64,000 nucleotides of DNA, from assembly GCF_963676685.1 (NCBI RefSeq), contig NC_092348.1:29425386-29489385 (forward strand), read 5' to 3'. A model generated the notes under the pieces. That model was not told the origin of the DNA. It did not search any database and saw only the letters and a program-made list of their open reading frames with translations. Origin of the DNA: Mytilus edulis (lineage: Eukaryota; Mollusca; Bivalvia; Mytilida; Mytilidae). Shown one piece after another: positions 11,701-23,919 of the stretch. A program made the position numbers and the translations under genes. Within the stretch, counting starts at the first letter, position 1. Every line of letters starts with the position of its first letter.

Positions 11701-13834
11701 CAATCATATTAGTTGGTGGAACTCAATTGTTCTTTTTCACTGGCTTACATGTTGCATGGCCATTTTAGCAGAATATGCAGTGCTTTGATGGACAAAATTT
11801 CATGCAATGTTTGTAGACATTAGCATTCTTGAGAGGAATGATTCTAATTCCTGTCTGTTTCAGAAGAGGAAAAACTGTATGTAGAAAATGGGACATTATA
11901 ATCTCATGACTAGGTACCACAGTAAAACCTGTTTTAACCAAACCTCCTTGGGACTTAAGATTTTTTGGAGTTTTGGACGATGTTCGGTTTTATCAGGTTC
12001 ACAACAACATGTTTGGTTTATACAGGTTTTCAGTTTATGCAGGATTCGGTTTAGCCAGGTCTCGCTGTCTAGATATTCATATCAGATGTTTTGAATTATT
12101 TATATGTTATTACATTGTACTTATATAACTTATTTCTTGTTTTCTGGTTATTTAATTATTTTTTTGAGAAACAAAATGCAATATTATTTAGTAAAAGTTA
12201 AAAAAAAAAATAAAAAAAAAAAACCAACATGTAAAATCATTCTTCACTAATGTAACTTTTCAAATTAATTAAATTCTTAACCATTAGCTTTGAGAGAGAG
12301 AGAAACAAATGTTTGTTTATTGTGCTTTTTACAACATAAGTTCTAAAATTACAAAACTTACAAGAACCAGTAGAAGCTTTCTGGGGCCTTGTTCAAACAA
12401 TGTTTTGTGCATAAAACTTTTCAAAAAGACAGGTTTAAACCATCGAAAAGACATTACACAAACAATTTCAATGGCTTTAATTTGTCTTTTAAAAATTGTA
12501 TCAACTACTAAAACTTTAAAGTGTCCACTTTTCAAACTTTTCCTTACTAAGCTCTGACATTGCAGGTGACCTTACTTTTTACATTTTACATCCTCTTAAA
12601 AATGATTTTATACAATCAAATTATTGACACATATTCAATGGAGGAGAAAATATTTTTATTTTATCAGGAGTACAAATTATCCAAATTAGACATTCAGTAC
12701 ATTGAATAATTTTACAATTAAAGTTTGAAAGAGTCATTAAAATAATTCAAATATTTTAATAAATTTTATTGAACAATACATATTTTATTTCACCAAATAT
12801 TTTTCTGACTAAATTGAACAACTGATCACTTTTGAGAAAATAAGCAGGTTTTCAACATTTGATATAAAAAAAAAACGAGAATTGCTTACTGTAATCACAA
12901 TATTCCCAGCACTTATAAAGATAAGAACCCCAAAAATGGAATCAGATTAAGTTTAAGAACTTTTCTACTAATGTATTTTCTTACTGATAAAAGAACATGT
13001 CCATGATTTCATAATTTAACTTGTTAAAACATGAAGTTGATACTTGCATGACTTATCATATATCATAATGATAAATGGATAACATATTTAATTTCTTAAA
13101 TAAAAAACCCGCCTGGTTTGTTTTATTTATGCAATTGGGAATGTATTGTCTATTTTTCCTGATGACACATGTTGCATGAAAATCTATAAATTCCTAATAC
13201 CGTATGGCAGGTGTATAATTTCGCGATTTTCATTGAAATAGGTATACATGGTATACGAAATATTTTGGCAGTTATTATTTTGGCGGATTCAAAACTTTCA
13301 TCAATACCTTTGCATGTACTCTTTTAAATTGGCGGAATTTATTTTGGCGATTTTGTTCTATCAGCGAAAATAACCCCCTATACAATATAGGATCAAAACT
13401 TGTTGATAACAGATTGGCATTACTTTTTTTTATGTATTTAAGCATACAACAGGAAAACTGAGAATTTACTTTTAATCAAGTTTGGAATTATACATGTAAA
13501 ATGTAACTTTTTATGTTGTGTTTTGTTTAAATGGCAAAATTACATGTGATCATGTTTGTAAAATATGGCCTTATCTGTAAATGTGTAACATTGTAAATAT
13601 AAAAGAGTTTTTATGACAAGTGTTATATTGATGTATATTTTATTTGACATTTTTTATTTACATGGATTACAGTAGATAGAAAAGTAGAGCATTGTAAAAA
13701 GATTATAATATTATATACTGACTTATGGTTTCATTAGAACACAGCAAAATGTTTTAGGTAGTTGATTCTCACCTGTACCTGACCTTGAAAATGCAAAATT
13801 ATTTTCGACAATGTATGATCAGAAGTAAAAGACT

Positions 13835-13970
13835 GAAGTAGACAATGTAACATATGGTAGCCATTTATTATTGATAACCATAAGAAAATAGTTTTCAACC
13901 CTTTAGGAAGTTCTTCACTGTAATTCCATATATATAATTGCAGAGCAGAGTTACACTGATACTGATTTGT
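13835..13970 (+). repeat. Duplicated block after the USF stop codon, copy 2
   Basis: Partner of 11559-11700, about 2.28 kb further on. Confidence 0.85.
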
Positions 13971-15224
13971 TAGTAACAAAAGTATGTTTGTTTATTTTGT
14001 TGCTTGAATGAAAATTTCAAATTTATTTTGAATTGTAATATTTTTCATGAGGCTCTACATATTTTTATAATGGAAAGAAATAATATGATAAAAGAGCATT
14101 TTAAATACATATGCATGTATATCACATATAGATTTTTATTTTCAAAATTTCAAGTGGTCAACAATTAAATGTTTACAATCTAAAGCTGATTTTTTAAATA
14201 CTTTAATTATTTAAATTTCATTGTCTGAAGAAAGGAAGCATTGTCATAGATATTAAAGGAATTAAATTTTAACAATGCTATACCAGTTTTGATGGTCAAA
14301 TCTTTGAGATGTCAAATGTCGTATTCAGAAATGAAATCCTAAAATTGTGTAAAACATGATACAGTTCATTGTCACAGTATTTTTAGTTCATCCAAATCTG
14401 TTATAGATATAAATGCTAAAAAATGTAAACTATAAATACTATCATATACATTTCATTAAATTAAAGTACGACCAAAACAAAGATCTGTGTATTTCATTTG
14501 CATAGTGTTTGCTTGATGTCATACCATTTACCATTTATTTTTTTGTAACAATCATATTCATTGCTATATAAAATGCATTGAATTATCATATTTGTATGTC
14601 TCATAAGCATGATAAGTATAAGAATATTACAGGTCTCATTGAACTTGAAGAATTGAAGAGGTTTTGCTAGATTTGATCATTATTATTTATTTGATGTAGA
14701 GTTTATAAAAAATAAATGCAAATTCTTGTCATATTCAAACTAATCAATTACAATTTTTTAGTGATTTATTTTTTGTACCAACTGTATGTTTCACCTACAT
14801 TCTGAAAACCAAATGCCAAATACAATATGAAGTTAATATTTGTATTTATACCATGCCTTACAATCAAAATTAAAAAGAAAAAGGAAAAAACTACAGATTT
14901 GACAGCATTCCGTGATTTCACCATTCACAAAGAAAAGTTCTTTCAAGGAAACCTAGATTCTGAATATTCAAAATCAAAATAGATAGTAGCATATATTTGA
15001 CATTCAATTGCAAATATATATTGATGTATTAATGGTAGTTTGGATATGATGTTGCAGAAAAATCAGCCTAGTTTATCATTATTTGATATTTACTAATTAC
15101 TTTGTCATTAATAACATTAGTCATATGTCACTGTATTTTGTTATAATCATGTTGTTATCACATTAAAAACTAGAATAAAATTCTAAACAATATTCGTGCT
15201 TGTTCCTTTTTAGCTCTGACACCT

Positions 15225-15640
15225 GGCCCTGCTATTGCCATCACAAGTTGGTCTGGTTAACCGTTATGGAATAACTATTTCACAGATGATATCGGTAATG
15301 TTTCTTACGTTGTATCTATAATCCTGTCCCTTTTCATGAAAGTGACATACAGAATGAGTCTATTTACTGGATTTGTAATAACATGAGCAACATGAAGGGT
15401 GCCAAATGTGGAGCAAGATCTGCTTACCCTTCTGGAGTTCATGAGATCACCCCCAGTTTTTGGTGGGGTTCGTGTTGCTAAGTTTTTTGTTTAATTGTTG
15501 TGCCTTGTATACTCTTATTTGTCTGTTTGTCTTTTTTTTTTAGCCATGGTATTGTCAATTTAATATTGATCTATGAATTTGACTGTCCCTCATGTTTCTT
15601 TTGCCCCATTCTAACTTCTAAGTATTTTTTAATTCTCAGT
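15225..15640 (+). pseudogene. 3' fragment of a retrotransposon (RT C-terminal end plus 3' tail)
   Basis: 'GGTTAACCGTTATGGAATAA' and 'CACAGATGATATCGG' match the end of the RT remnant found on the other strand near 24340. It is followed by the shared tail: 'TGAGCAACATGAAGGGTGCC', 'GGAGCAAGATCTGCTTACCC', 'TTTTTGGTGGGGTTCGTGTT' and 'GAATTTGACTGTCCCTC'. It is 5'-truncated and too decayed to code. Confidence 0.7.
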
Positions 15641-17540
15641 GTCAAGTCAACATAACAAAAAAGTAAAAAAGAGTAAAGCTCAAACAATTGTCTTAAATTT
15701 TGAAAATGATAACAGAGAAAGAAATATGTCCAGCATCATTCATATTAAGATGTACTTACTTTGCTTATATAATTACAACCCATAAATAAACAGATGACTC
15801 CTATTATAAGATGTTACCATTATATTGCAATCCTGTTTTTCTTACTCTTCTGAAAAACTATATTAGATAAGCAGAAATTGTAAATGCCATTTGTCAAAAA
15901 ATGATATGTGATACAGTATAAGATTTAATATACTTGAACCCATCAATTGATTCCCTGAGTAGTTATTCCCCTTGAAAGGCCATTTTTGAGACTGCGACTT
16001 TTTTCCCAGAAAGCTTGTCATAGGGATTGTGATCTGGCGGTGTTAGCTAACTTCTTAAAAGCTTTATATTTTAGAAGGTGGAAGACCTGGATGCTTCATA
16101 CTTTGTATATCGATGCCTTATGTTACAAAGTTTCTGTCAGTCACATGTCCAATGTCCTTGACTTTATTTGCATGGTTCAGTGACTACTTAAAAAAAAACT
16201 AATTGCAATAGGTGAACTATATTTGGTACATGGAAATATTTTATATTTGGTGCATGGAAACATTTTATGGCCTTTATTTCAGGCGCGCAGGTTTTATTTG
16301 ACATTTGACCTTGACCTCATTTTCACAGTTCATTACTCCGTATTAATTTTTTGTGTTTTGGACTGTTTTTCTTAAAAGAATTGTTAGCTGTACATGCCTG
16401 CCTGGCATGATCCATATGACCTTGACCTCATTTGTATGGTTCATTGGGCAATGTTTAGTTTTCTTGGTTAAGTTAATGTGACAGTTGTTATAAAGCTTTA
16501 TATTTAGGACTATCAACATTATATCAATGATTTGTAAAGAAGGGGAGACATTTCAGTGTGTGCACACTCTTGTAAAGATGTTTGCCTCTCGTCATTTACA
16601 CTATTGAAGATGGAAGGAAAAGGATAGGCAGCAAAAAAGGCAGAATAATTTAAAGTTATACATAAACTCAACCATATGTGAAACCATCCTTATAGGAGTT
16701 ATTGCCCCTTATTGACTATTTTTGAATTATTTCCATGTTATGTGACATTCCAAAACTATGATTTATAGATTAATAGCCAATCCCACACGGTCTTCAAAAT
16801 GCCTACCGATTCCTTGTCGGGTTCTGGCTAAGATTTGTTCATTTAAAGTTTTTATTAGCTCTTTGATGTTTGTATTGAGGTTTTGGATTTTCATATATTT
16901 TGGCTTCGATAATCACTTAAGAGACGTTGTTTTACGTAATGTGCATGTGGTGCAGTAAAATTGGTACCACATGTACCATTATAAACTAATGTATAATGAT
17001 GGGATTTTGGATTGTTTGTCTCTAATAAATTATAAGGACTGTTTGTTTCTAATAAATTATGTTGAGTCAATGATTTTGGTACGAAATGCATCTGGATTGC
17101 TAAGAGAAATTTTCAGTCTGACAATTTTTTGGGCTTTATCCTCATTTCATGCTCTTGTATTTATGTTAGCTTTTAGAAGAAATATGTACCTTGGTAGGGG
17201 TAAACTCGATAATTCAACAATGTTTGGTATTTGAATTAGTAGTGAAAACTTAACTAATTCTACTTGATATATAGCATGACCTTATTTCCTTGTCTGAATG
17301 GTCAGTTGATGTACTGTATACTGTTTACAGGCGTGTAGCTAGGTAACTAATAAACTGTTGGCACAAATTGCGACAGGGTGCCTAGGGCAGCTCAAGACGC
17401 ACCCCTGATGGAAAACAGTTTTCAGCATTTTAGATGCAAATTTTCTGTATTTCTTTAGATTCTGTAATGTAAAATCCCTACCCACTTTGAATAATTATGG
17501 TCATTACAAGTAGATCTTGGAGTACTCTTAGTTACTAAAA
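15641..17540. other. No gene recognised; old dispersed repeats
   Basis: Contains two blocks with 'TGACCTTGACCTCATTT' (about 16303 and 16420), a motif I associate with a widespread bivalve repeat. At 17000-17060 'TTGTTTSTCTYTAATAAATTAT'-like text occurs twice in tandem. No splice-flanked coding block. Confidence 0.5.
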
Positions 17541-17625
17541 GCTAATTGATTGATTGATTGCTAAACGTCCAGTGGCAAATAGTTCATGCATGTACAGGAC
17601 AAAAACAAATTTACAAGGTTCGGGT
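17541..17625 (+). repeat. Fragment of the (ATTG)n-headed dispersed repeat, copy 2
   Basis: 'ATTGATTGATTGCTAAACG' then 'TCCAGTGGCAAATAGTTC' and 'ATGCATGTACAGGAC'. Head of the repeat at 1403-1835 only. Confidence 0.7.
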
Positions 17626-18611
17626 GATATGGGCCGTCCTAAAGCTACCCCCTGGTTTGGGTATATTCAGCTGTACAATTGTATAAACGACCGATCAGCG
17701 ACATTGAAATATGCATTTGCTTAAAAAAACGTATCTCTGTCAGGAATATGCCATATGGCTTTGGCCTCATTTTCTCGCTCGAGTAGTTTCAGTATTAGGT
17801 GTGTTCCTCAGAAGCTGTACATGCCATGTCATCAATATTCAGTATTTGTTGATGTTGAAAGGAGTTTATATACAGGCCTTTGTCTGACATAATTCATATA
17901 AACCAATAATAAATCAACTTTATCCCCAAATTGGCAATCAGTAAAATTTGAGATAATATTTGTACCTATAGATATATATAAACATCTGAATAACAGTCAA
18001 ACGATTTTTCCCACGAGGGCGCTGGATCGTTACGAGTAACGATACATGTACACAATAAATAAATTATATAAACGCCCAAAAAAGTGTACAAAACAACACC
18101 AATAACAAAAAAAGAAAACTATAAATGTAACTGTTTATTAATATTTCGGATTTATGTAATTGAAACATAAATGCGTTCCAGAACAACTTGGTTTTATATC
18201 TGACATCTATAAAGCAGCCGAAAAATATAACATTACAGATTATATTGTTAATTTTGCAAATATTGGTTCTTTCCCATCAAAAAAACTTTGGTCAGTTATT
18301 GTAAATCAGAAGGTGTAACACCACTAACTCGGGCCCGGCCAGAAAGCACATACCAGAAAGTAGTACATATTTAAGGCAAAATAGTTCCTACGCATGAGTG
18401 TAACTTTCAAAATATGTAGGATATTTAGGTATTTTTGGCATTAAATGAAAGCTGAAGGACTGGTGATCATTGTAGAACACTTTTGGACTTTTAATTTTAA
18501 ATATTTAAAAAACTGCAGCAAATTTTAAAAAGAGGGTACATTTGGTCTGTTTGTCAGATCTGAAGTACCTGTTTTGGTACATCCGAAGTTCAGGGAACCA
18601 GTTCTTTCTTA

Positions 18612-18893
18612 GGCAGCAACCATTTGATTTTCTGGGGGGGGCTATGGTTTTTTTTTCTGTACAAACTTTTTTTTTCGCCTGCGGCGAAAAACAATCTATT
18701 TTTTTCGCGACAAGTCGAAAACAATTTTTTTCTTTCAATTTTAGCATTACATATAGTGGCAGCTGAGGGTGAAACAAACAATTTTTTTTTCTCAGAATCA
18801 AAAACAAATTATTTTTTTCTCCAAAAACTGGAAACAAACTTTTTTTTCCAAAAAAAACCATAGCCCCCCCCAGAAAATCAAATGGTTGCTGCC
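18612..18893. mobile_element. MITE with about 40-base terminal inverted repeats and TTA target duplication
   Basis: Left end 'GGCAGCAACCATTTGATTTT' plus 'CTGGGGGGGGCTATGG'. The right end is its reverse complement, ending 'AATGGTTGCTGCC'. Flanked by TTA at 18609-18611 and 18894-18896. The interior is a series of T-runs separated by 'GAAAACAAT'-type words. A three-base TTA/TAA duplication is typical of PIF/Harbinger elements, so that superfamily is inferred. No transposase. Open stretches on both strands result from the symmetry and T-runs. Confidence 0.85.
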
Positions 18894-19053
18894 TTATATG
18901 CCATGTAAGGTATGTTGATTTTTTCAGTAGATGACACCATAAAGTGTTGCTTTGACATGAAATGATTGCCACTTTATTTGAACTTAAAATGAAAGAGGTG
19001 TGCCTGGTTGAAATGGAGGAATTTAACATAGAAAGTAATGGGACCATGAATTA

Positions 19054-19628
19054 GTGGTGTACTTCCAGAATATAAATGCAAGTGAAAAAACATGGTGGTC
19101 TTACCAAATTTCATGCGATAATGACTTTTATATGTTTAGACATATTCATTCTGCAATCAAACCGCATAAAGCATGGACAATTGCGAAACAGTTTCCCGAA
19201 CTTCGTGTCTCTGCCAAGTATGTTATTGACTTATGTTCTATAGTATGTTATGAAGATGAACATTTACTTTGCGACAAATGTGGAAAGTTCTTCTTGAATA
19301 TCGTTGAACACTAACTGGTATCCTGTGATTCTATACAAGACAAAAGAGATGATCTATGGCAAGACATTATTAACATTAATCCCATTCACTGATTCAGTTC
19401 ATTGTTCTTATGGACAGTCTTTCGGCACATGAATTCACAACAACTATTCTCTCTTGCAATACGTCATATGAATTAGAAAATGATGAATTAACTTTTTTCT
19501 CTAAGACTTGTGTTCGTCACGTTGAAAAAATCTGCAGAGATTTCTACAATCGACAGAAGATGTGTCCGTTATCGATATTATTGACAGTGCTCATGTTTTC
19601 TTATATCAACTTTAAACAGCGACTTTAA
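19054..19628 (+). pseudogene. Remnant of a LINE-type polyprotein C terminus
   Basis: Reading from 19054, 'CDKCGKFFLNIVEH' then a stop codon and 'LVSCDSIQDK' give a broken C-x2-C...H-x4-C motif like the zinc-knuckle at the C-terminal end of mollusc retrotransposon RT proteins. It continues 'DDLWQDIININ'. After a further stop and a frame change, 'FFSKTCVRHVEKICRDFYNR' resembles the conserved last helix of the same proteins. Two in-frame stops plus a frameshift show it is dead. The assignment rests on pattern recognition and needs a profile search. Confidence 0.55.
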
Positions 19629-19828
19629 TTCTTTGTTTTTGATTTTCTGATTTATACATTTCATGTACACCAAATCTCTATAATAGAGGAAATAAAGTTC
19701 AGTTGCAGCTCATATTTATCGTTTAAAAATTTACACGAGATCAGTGAGGGGGGTTGATATATAAAAAAAACCAAGAATGTGTCCTAAGTACACGGATGCC
19801 ACATACACAATAGCATTTTCTGTGTTCA

Positions 19829-20045
19829 GTGGACCGTAAAAACGGGGTAAAAACTCTTAATTTGGCATTAAAATTAGAAATATCATATATCACAAGGAAC
19901 ATGTGTGCTAAGTTTCAAGTTGATTGGACTTCAAATTTATCAAAAACTACCTCAACCAAAAACTTTAACCTGAAGCGGGACAGATGGACGAACGAACGGA
20001 CGCGCAGACCAGAAAACATAATGCCCATAAATGGGGCATAAAAAT
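19829..20045 (+). repeat. Mollusc dispersed repeat with 'GGACGAACGAACGGACG' tail
   Basis: Contains 'GTTTCAAGTTGATTGGACTT', 'CAAAAACTACCTCAACC', 'TTTAACCTGAAGCGGGAC' and ends 'ATAATGCCCATAAATGGGGC'. A second copy on the other strand borders the assembly gap at 47823-47995. The short in-frame translation is not a gene. Confidence 0.75.
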
Positions 20046-20052
20046 AGGTAAC

Positions 20053-20260
20053 GTCATAACATGCACGAAGAAAAGACAAAAATAATTATCAGGCTGGGAG
20101 AATTAATATCATAAATCGACGGATAGATAACGCCATAACTTGCATAAGGAAAAGGAAAATAAGATGATCCGGGGGGTTGGGGGGTTAATATCAATGCCGA
20201 AGGATAGATAACGCCATAACATGCATAAGGAAAAAGAAAAACATATGATAAAAGCATGGG
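20053..20260. repeat. Short tandem array, about 2.5 copies of an 85-105-base unit
   Basis: 'GGATAGATAACGCCATAAC' and 'TGCATAAGGAAAA' recur near 20120 and 20205, with a weaker copy near 20055 ('GTAACGTCATAACATGCAC'). Open stretches on the minus strand repeat with it and are not genes. Confidence 0.7.
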
Positions 20261-20267
20261 GGTTAAT

Positions 20268-20415
20268 CAGAGGCGGCTTATAGGGTGCAGGGGCTCGGAC
20301 CCCCTTTTGTGGGAAAAAATAGGTAGATTATATAGGGAAGCACTGAAGCATGACTGGAGCGGGTCCCTCTTATACAATCAGTGTGCCCCCTCTTATGAAA
20401 ACTTCTGGATCCGCA
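20268..20415. mobile_element. Short 'GCGGATCC' inverted-repeat element, copy 1
   Basis: Degenerate left end 'AGGCGGCTTATAG', diagnostic core 'GATTATATAGGGAAGCACTG' then 'AAGCATGACTGGAGC', and right end 'CTGGATCCGCAACTG'. Related copies at 22622-22745 and 24440-24562. Confidence 0.7.
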
Positions 20416-22621
20416 ACTGTTAATATCAAAATCAACTGACAACTGGAAAACAGATAAACCTTTTATTTAAAACTTAACACAGTATTTCAGTACTACAAAA
20501 CAAAGGTCTCCTTCAATTTTCATCTAAATTAAACAAAATAAATTGAGAATTATGCTATTTTCAAGTTTTCAAGTTTTCCCACCCCCCCCTTTTTTTCTTT
20601 CACGGAACCGGAAAATTAATTAACCTTTACAAAATGTGGCCGGGTATCATTATTTTTATTGATTGTTTAGTAAAATATTTTGCCAAGAGACAATGTTAAG
20701 CAATTTGAAATGAACTACCATTTCCATGGAAATATGCATATTTTGCAATTTTTTGTCAATTTTTAGGATTTATGTACATAAAGGTCTTGAAATTTCCTAC
20801 AATTTTTTTTGGGGGTTTAAATCCAACTATATATCTTCTACGTATATTACCATTAGTTTAATTTCAAATCAGTGTGCAAAGGTAAAAAAAATCTATTCAA
20901 AAAAGGCTCCCAAAGGGAATTTTCTTGATTTGGTAAAATGCCAAAATTTGTATAAATAAAGTGCTGTTTTGAATTATGCAGAATTATTTTTATGAATAGT
21001 TTTTTATATGATAAGAAACTTGAAATACAGTAGTTTAAGATAAATAGCAGCATATTCCACTGTATTGTAAATATTATACTATATTATGTCAATTAAATTT
21101 GTTCGAATTGCAACTTTTGTGTTTTTTCTCAGGAGGCCATTGTATGAAAAATAGGTAACACCGTTTCCATAGCAACCCATCATTTTGGTTATTTTTTTTT
21201 ATTGAAAACATAAATGGTTATGTAGTGTGACTATACACAATAAGTTTAAAGAAATTTGAAAAGGTAGTGTGGCCAGCCAGTATTGACATTGTTTGATAAT
21301 TACAGAGAATTGATATTAATATTTAGATAGCGCGATAACTAACGCGAATAATGAAAAGGAAAACAAAATTACAACGAAAAACAAGTCCACATTACATTTG
21401 ATGAGGGTGGTAAAGGGCTATTTTCGTGCAACGTTTTCGGCCTTTTTATTTCACGTGTTTTCGTGTTTTGACGTTTTATTTCTCGTTTTCTCGTGTTTGG
21501 CTCGATTTGCGTGCTTCGTGTTTCCCTTTATTTATTTTCCGTGTTCCGTGTCAGTGCTCTTAATTTCTCGTGCATGTCCCACATTTGATTAAAAAGTCAA
21601 TGTGTTCTGAAACTTGTGTAATCTAATAGAAATTGATGTATAGTGTTACCATTCTACTTTTGCAATATGTAGGGTATTAATGAAGTCCATCAAATTACTA
21701 TAAATAATAATAAAAATAATCCAATAACATGCAAGTAGCGGACGCTAAATGGTGACCGCAAGGTCTTCATGTCCTTTAATAGTGGCTGCATGGACTCCAA
21801 GAATGGCTGAGTAATAACTTCTGGTGTTTTTTCTTTAATATTTACAATTTTATTTCTCGTGCTTCGTTTTTCTCCATTTTATTTCTCGTGCATCTTTTTT
21901 TGCGATTTTTATTTCACGTGTTTCCGTGTTTAGTAACCCCCTTTACCTACCTCTTGATAAAATATTTGATTACAACCTTATGTGTTTATATATCCTTATC
22001 TATCAAGCTTCCGTATTTTGAATGGTTTTCGGGAAATGATGATGCACCCTATTGCCTTAAAGATATGCATACGATTTATATATAGAATAAGATAAATAGA
22101 AAGTTCATCGACTGACATAATTTTCATTTTCCAAAATTACTACTAATAAATACGGAAGTTAGACATGGTTGTACCGATTATGAAACGAGTTATCTACACA
22201 CTTCAATTATTGATATTTTTGATAATTCATTTCTGTAGTTGACTTTGATAACTCATATGGCGGACAAAAATGTAAGTACATTGTATGTCGTTCAAAATGT
22301 ATTTTTTTTATATTTGTATGGAATATTTTATATACGGAAGAAAACCTCTTCACGGCCATTGCAATTTATACGTCGTCTGCAAGTTTCTATCCAAGGGTGC
22401 CAGGAGACCAACAACGATATATATATAGGAACAAAAAGGGCCAGATTTAGGCACAGTGCACAACTGAGACAGATTAAGCTTATTTTTGAACAACCCGACT
22501 TGTAATGTATGTTATTTTTTAGTGTATTATGACTACTTTGGAGACGGAGGTTAAGTAACAATTGTATGATTCAATAATCATAGTGAATTCGCATTTCGTA
22601 AGTCTAATATTGATTTAAATA
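20416..22621. other. No gene recognised; AT-rich with a low-complexity CGTG/TTT block
   Basis: Between about 21410 and 21930 the plus strand repeatedly shows 'TTTCTCGTGTTT', 'TTCACGTGTTT' and 'TTCCGTGTTC' words. This is a degenerate simple-sequence stretch whose translations look hydrophobic but have no family resemblance. The rest shows nothing recognisable. Confidence 0.5.
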
Positions 22622-22745
22622 TAGACGGATCCTGGGGTCACCCGCCCCCACCCTTTTTGTGTGAAAAAATTGGTTGATGATATAGGGGATCACTGAAGCA
22701 TGACTGGAGCCCCCCTCTTTATGAAAAATTCTGGATCCGCCACTA
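22622..22745. mobile_element. Short 'GCGGATCC' inverted-repeat element, copy 2
   Basis: Left end 'GACGGATCCTGG', core 'GATATAGGGGATCACTGAAG' then 'CATGACTGGAGC', right end 'CTGGATCCGCCACT'. The ends are inverted repeats. About 124 bases, non-coding. Confidence 0.75.
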
Positions 22746-23919
22746 CTAAATATAATACATTTTTTTTGTACCTTGTAGTATTTTGCTGGGACTCTGCAAA
22801 AAATATACAATTTATTTTTAAAACTATTCAGTGCACTCATCATTGATCATAATTATGTTTATTAGATCAATTTAACAACGTGTAACATGTGTAAGGCATT
22901 CGCCAATGTCAATTGATCTCAATTGACTGAATGACAAAAAAAAGTTTTATCTAATTATTGAACTACACTAACACGCAATACTGATACATGATTGGGTGTC
23001 TCTTTAATTTTTTATGATTCCTCTTTGTCATGTTTATACACAGAGTAAGGATTTGACAAAATTTGATATATCGTTTGACGGGTTGTGATGTACTAGTATT
23101 TGTTTTTCCCATGTTACTTTTAGATCAGTCACACTTTCATTATCTGTATTTGATTAAGGACCTTATATATATACAACTCATGAGTGTCCAGTTGATAAAG
23201 ATATATTTCCCAAAAGTTTCATTTATGAAATCGTCGAAATTATCTATTTTATTGTACATAGCATTAATATTAACAACACAAAATATTAGCTGTCTACTAA
23301 CAAGGTGCGTCGCTGGAAAACTGACACTGAAAAATGTTGCTGTACAATGAAAACCAACAAATTACGGTTTTAATCAAAACCCTTGATTATGCTTAATTTT
23401 TTGTATAAAATATTATAGTTCCCTTTATTTCAGAAACCTACGATTTTTTTAATTGCTTTATTTTTTGTTTGCCGTGAATTAGACTTTTTTCTCTGGCAGA
23501 TATCTGTATAATGAGTCAATTTAATCCTCCCATGCAAGTCCCCGTTTGCACTTCAGTTCCACTCCTCTATGAGAGAAGGAGACAGAAATTTCGACATTTT
23601 TCACATAAATTACTTTTTTAGTTTATTTTTGAGAGTTTCACAACCCTTACGCTTCTATGCAATGCTTTTCTTCGGTATTAATTTAAATATAATTTTCATT
23701 TAAAAAGGTATTTACAAAAGAGATTAAGACTATGTATGATGACAGATCTCCAGTTTCCCAACAATTGAAAGACACACAAATACTTACCAAATTTCAGAAC
23801 CATTTTTTCATGTAAATTTTCTAAGCCTAAAACACTAAAAGTATCATTAACCGCTTCAAAACAAAACTAAGATAGCATCGGGTACTCCTGAATAGATAAA
23901 CATGACAGTTCCTGCTCCA
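22746..23919. other. No gene recognised
   Basis: AT-rich. A 95-codon open stretch on + (23063-23350) has no family resemblance and no supporting splice or promoter context. Confidence 0.45.

Larger units (their letters stand above)
11480..15200 (+). other. USF 3' UTR and downstream non-coding sequence
   Basis: No further exon seen. The transcript end is uncertain: several AATAAA-type hexamers occur and none clearly stands out. The stretch contains an internal duplication (11559-11700 and 13835-13970) and AT-rich sequence. Confidence 0.5.

Noticed and set aside
18505..19047. 180-codon open frame on -
   Set aside because: It runs across the MITE at 18612-18893; length comes from T-runs and inverted ends. 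No domain resemblance outside the element.
21398..22085. Cysteine- and phenylalanine-rich open frames
   Set aside because: Product of degenerate CGTG/TTT simple sequence.
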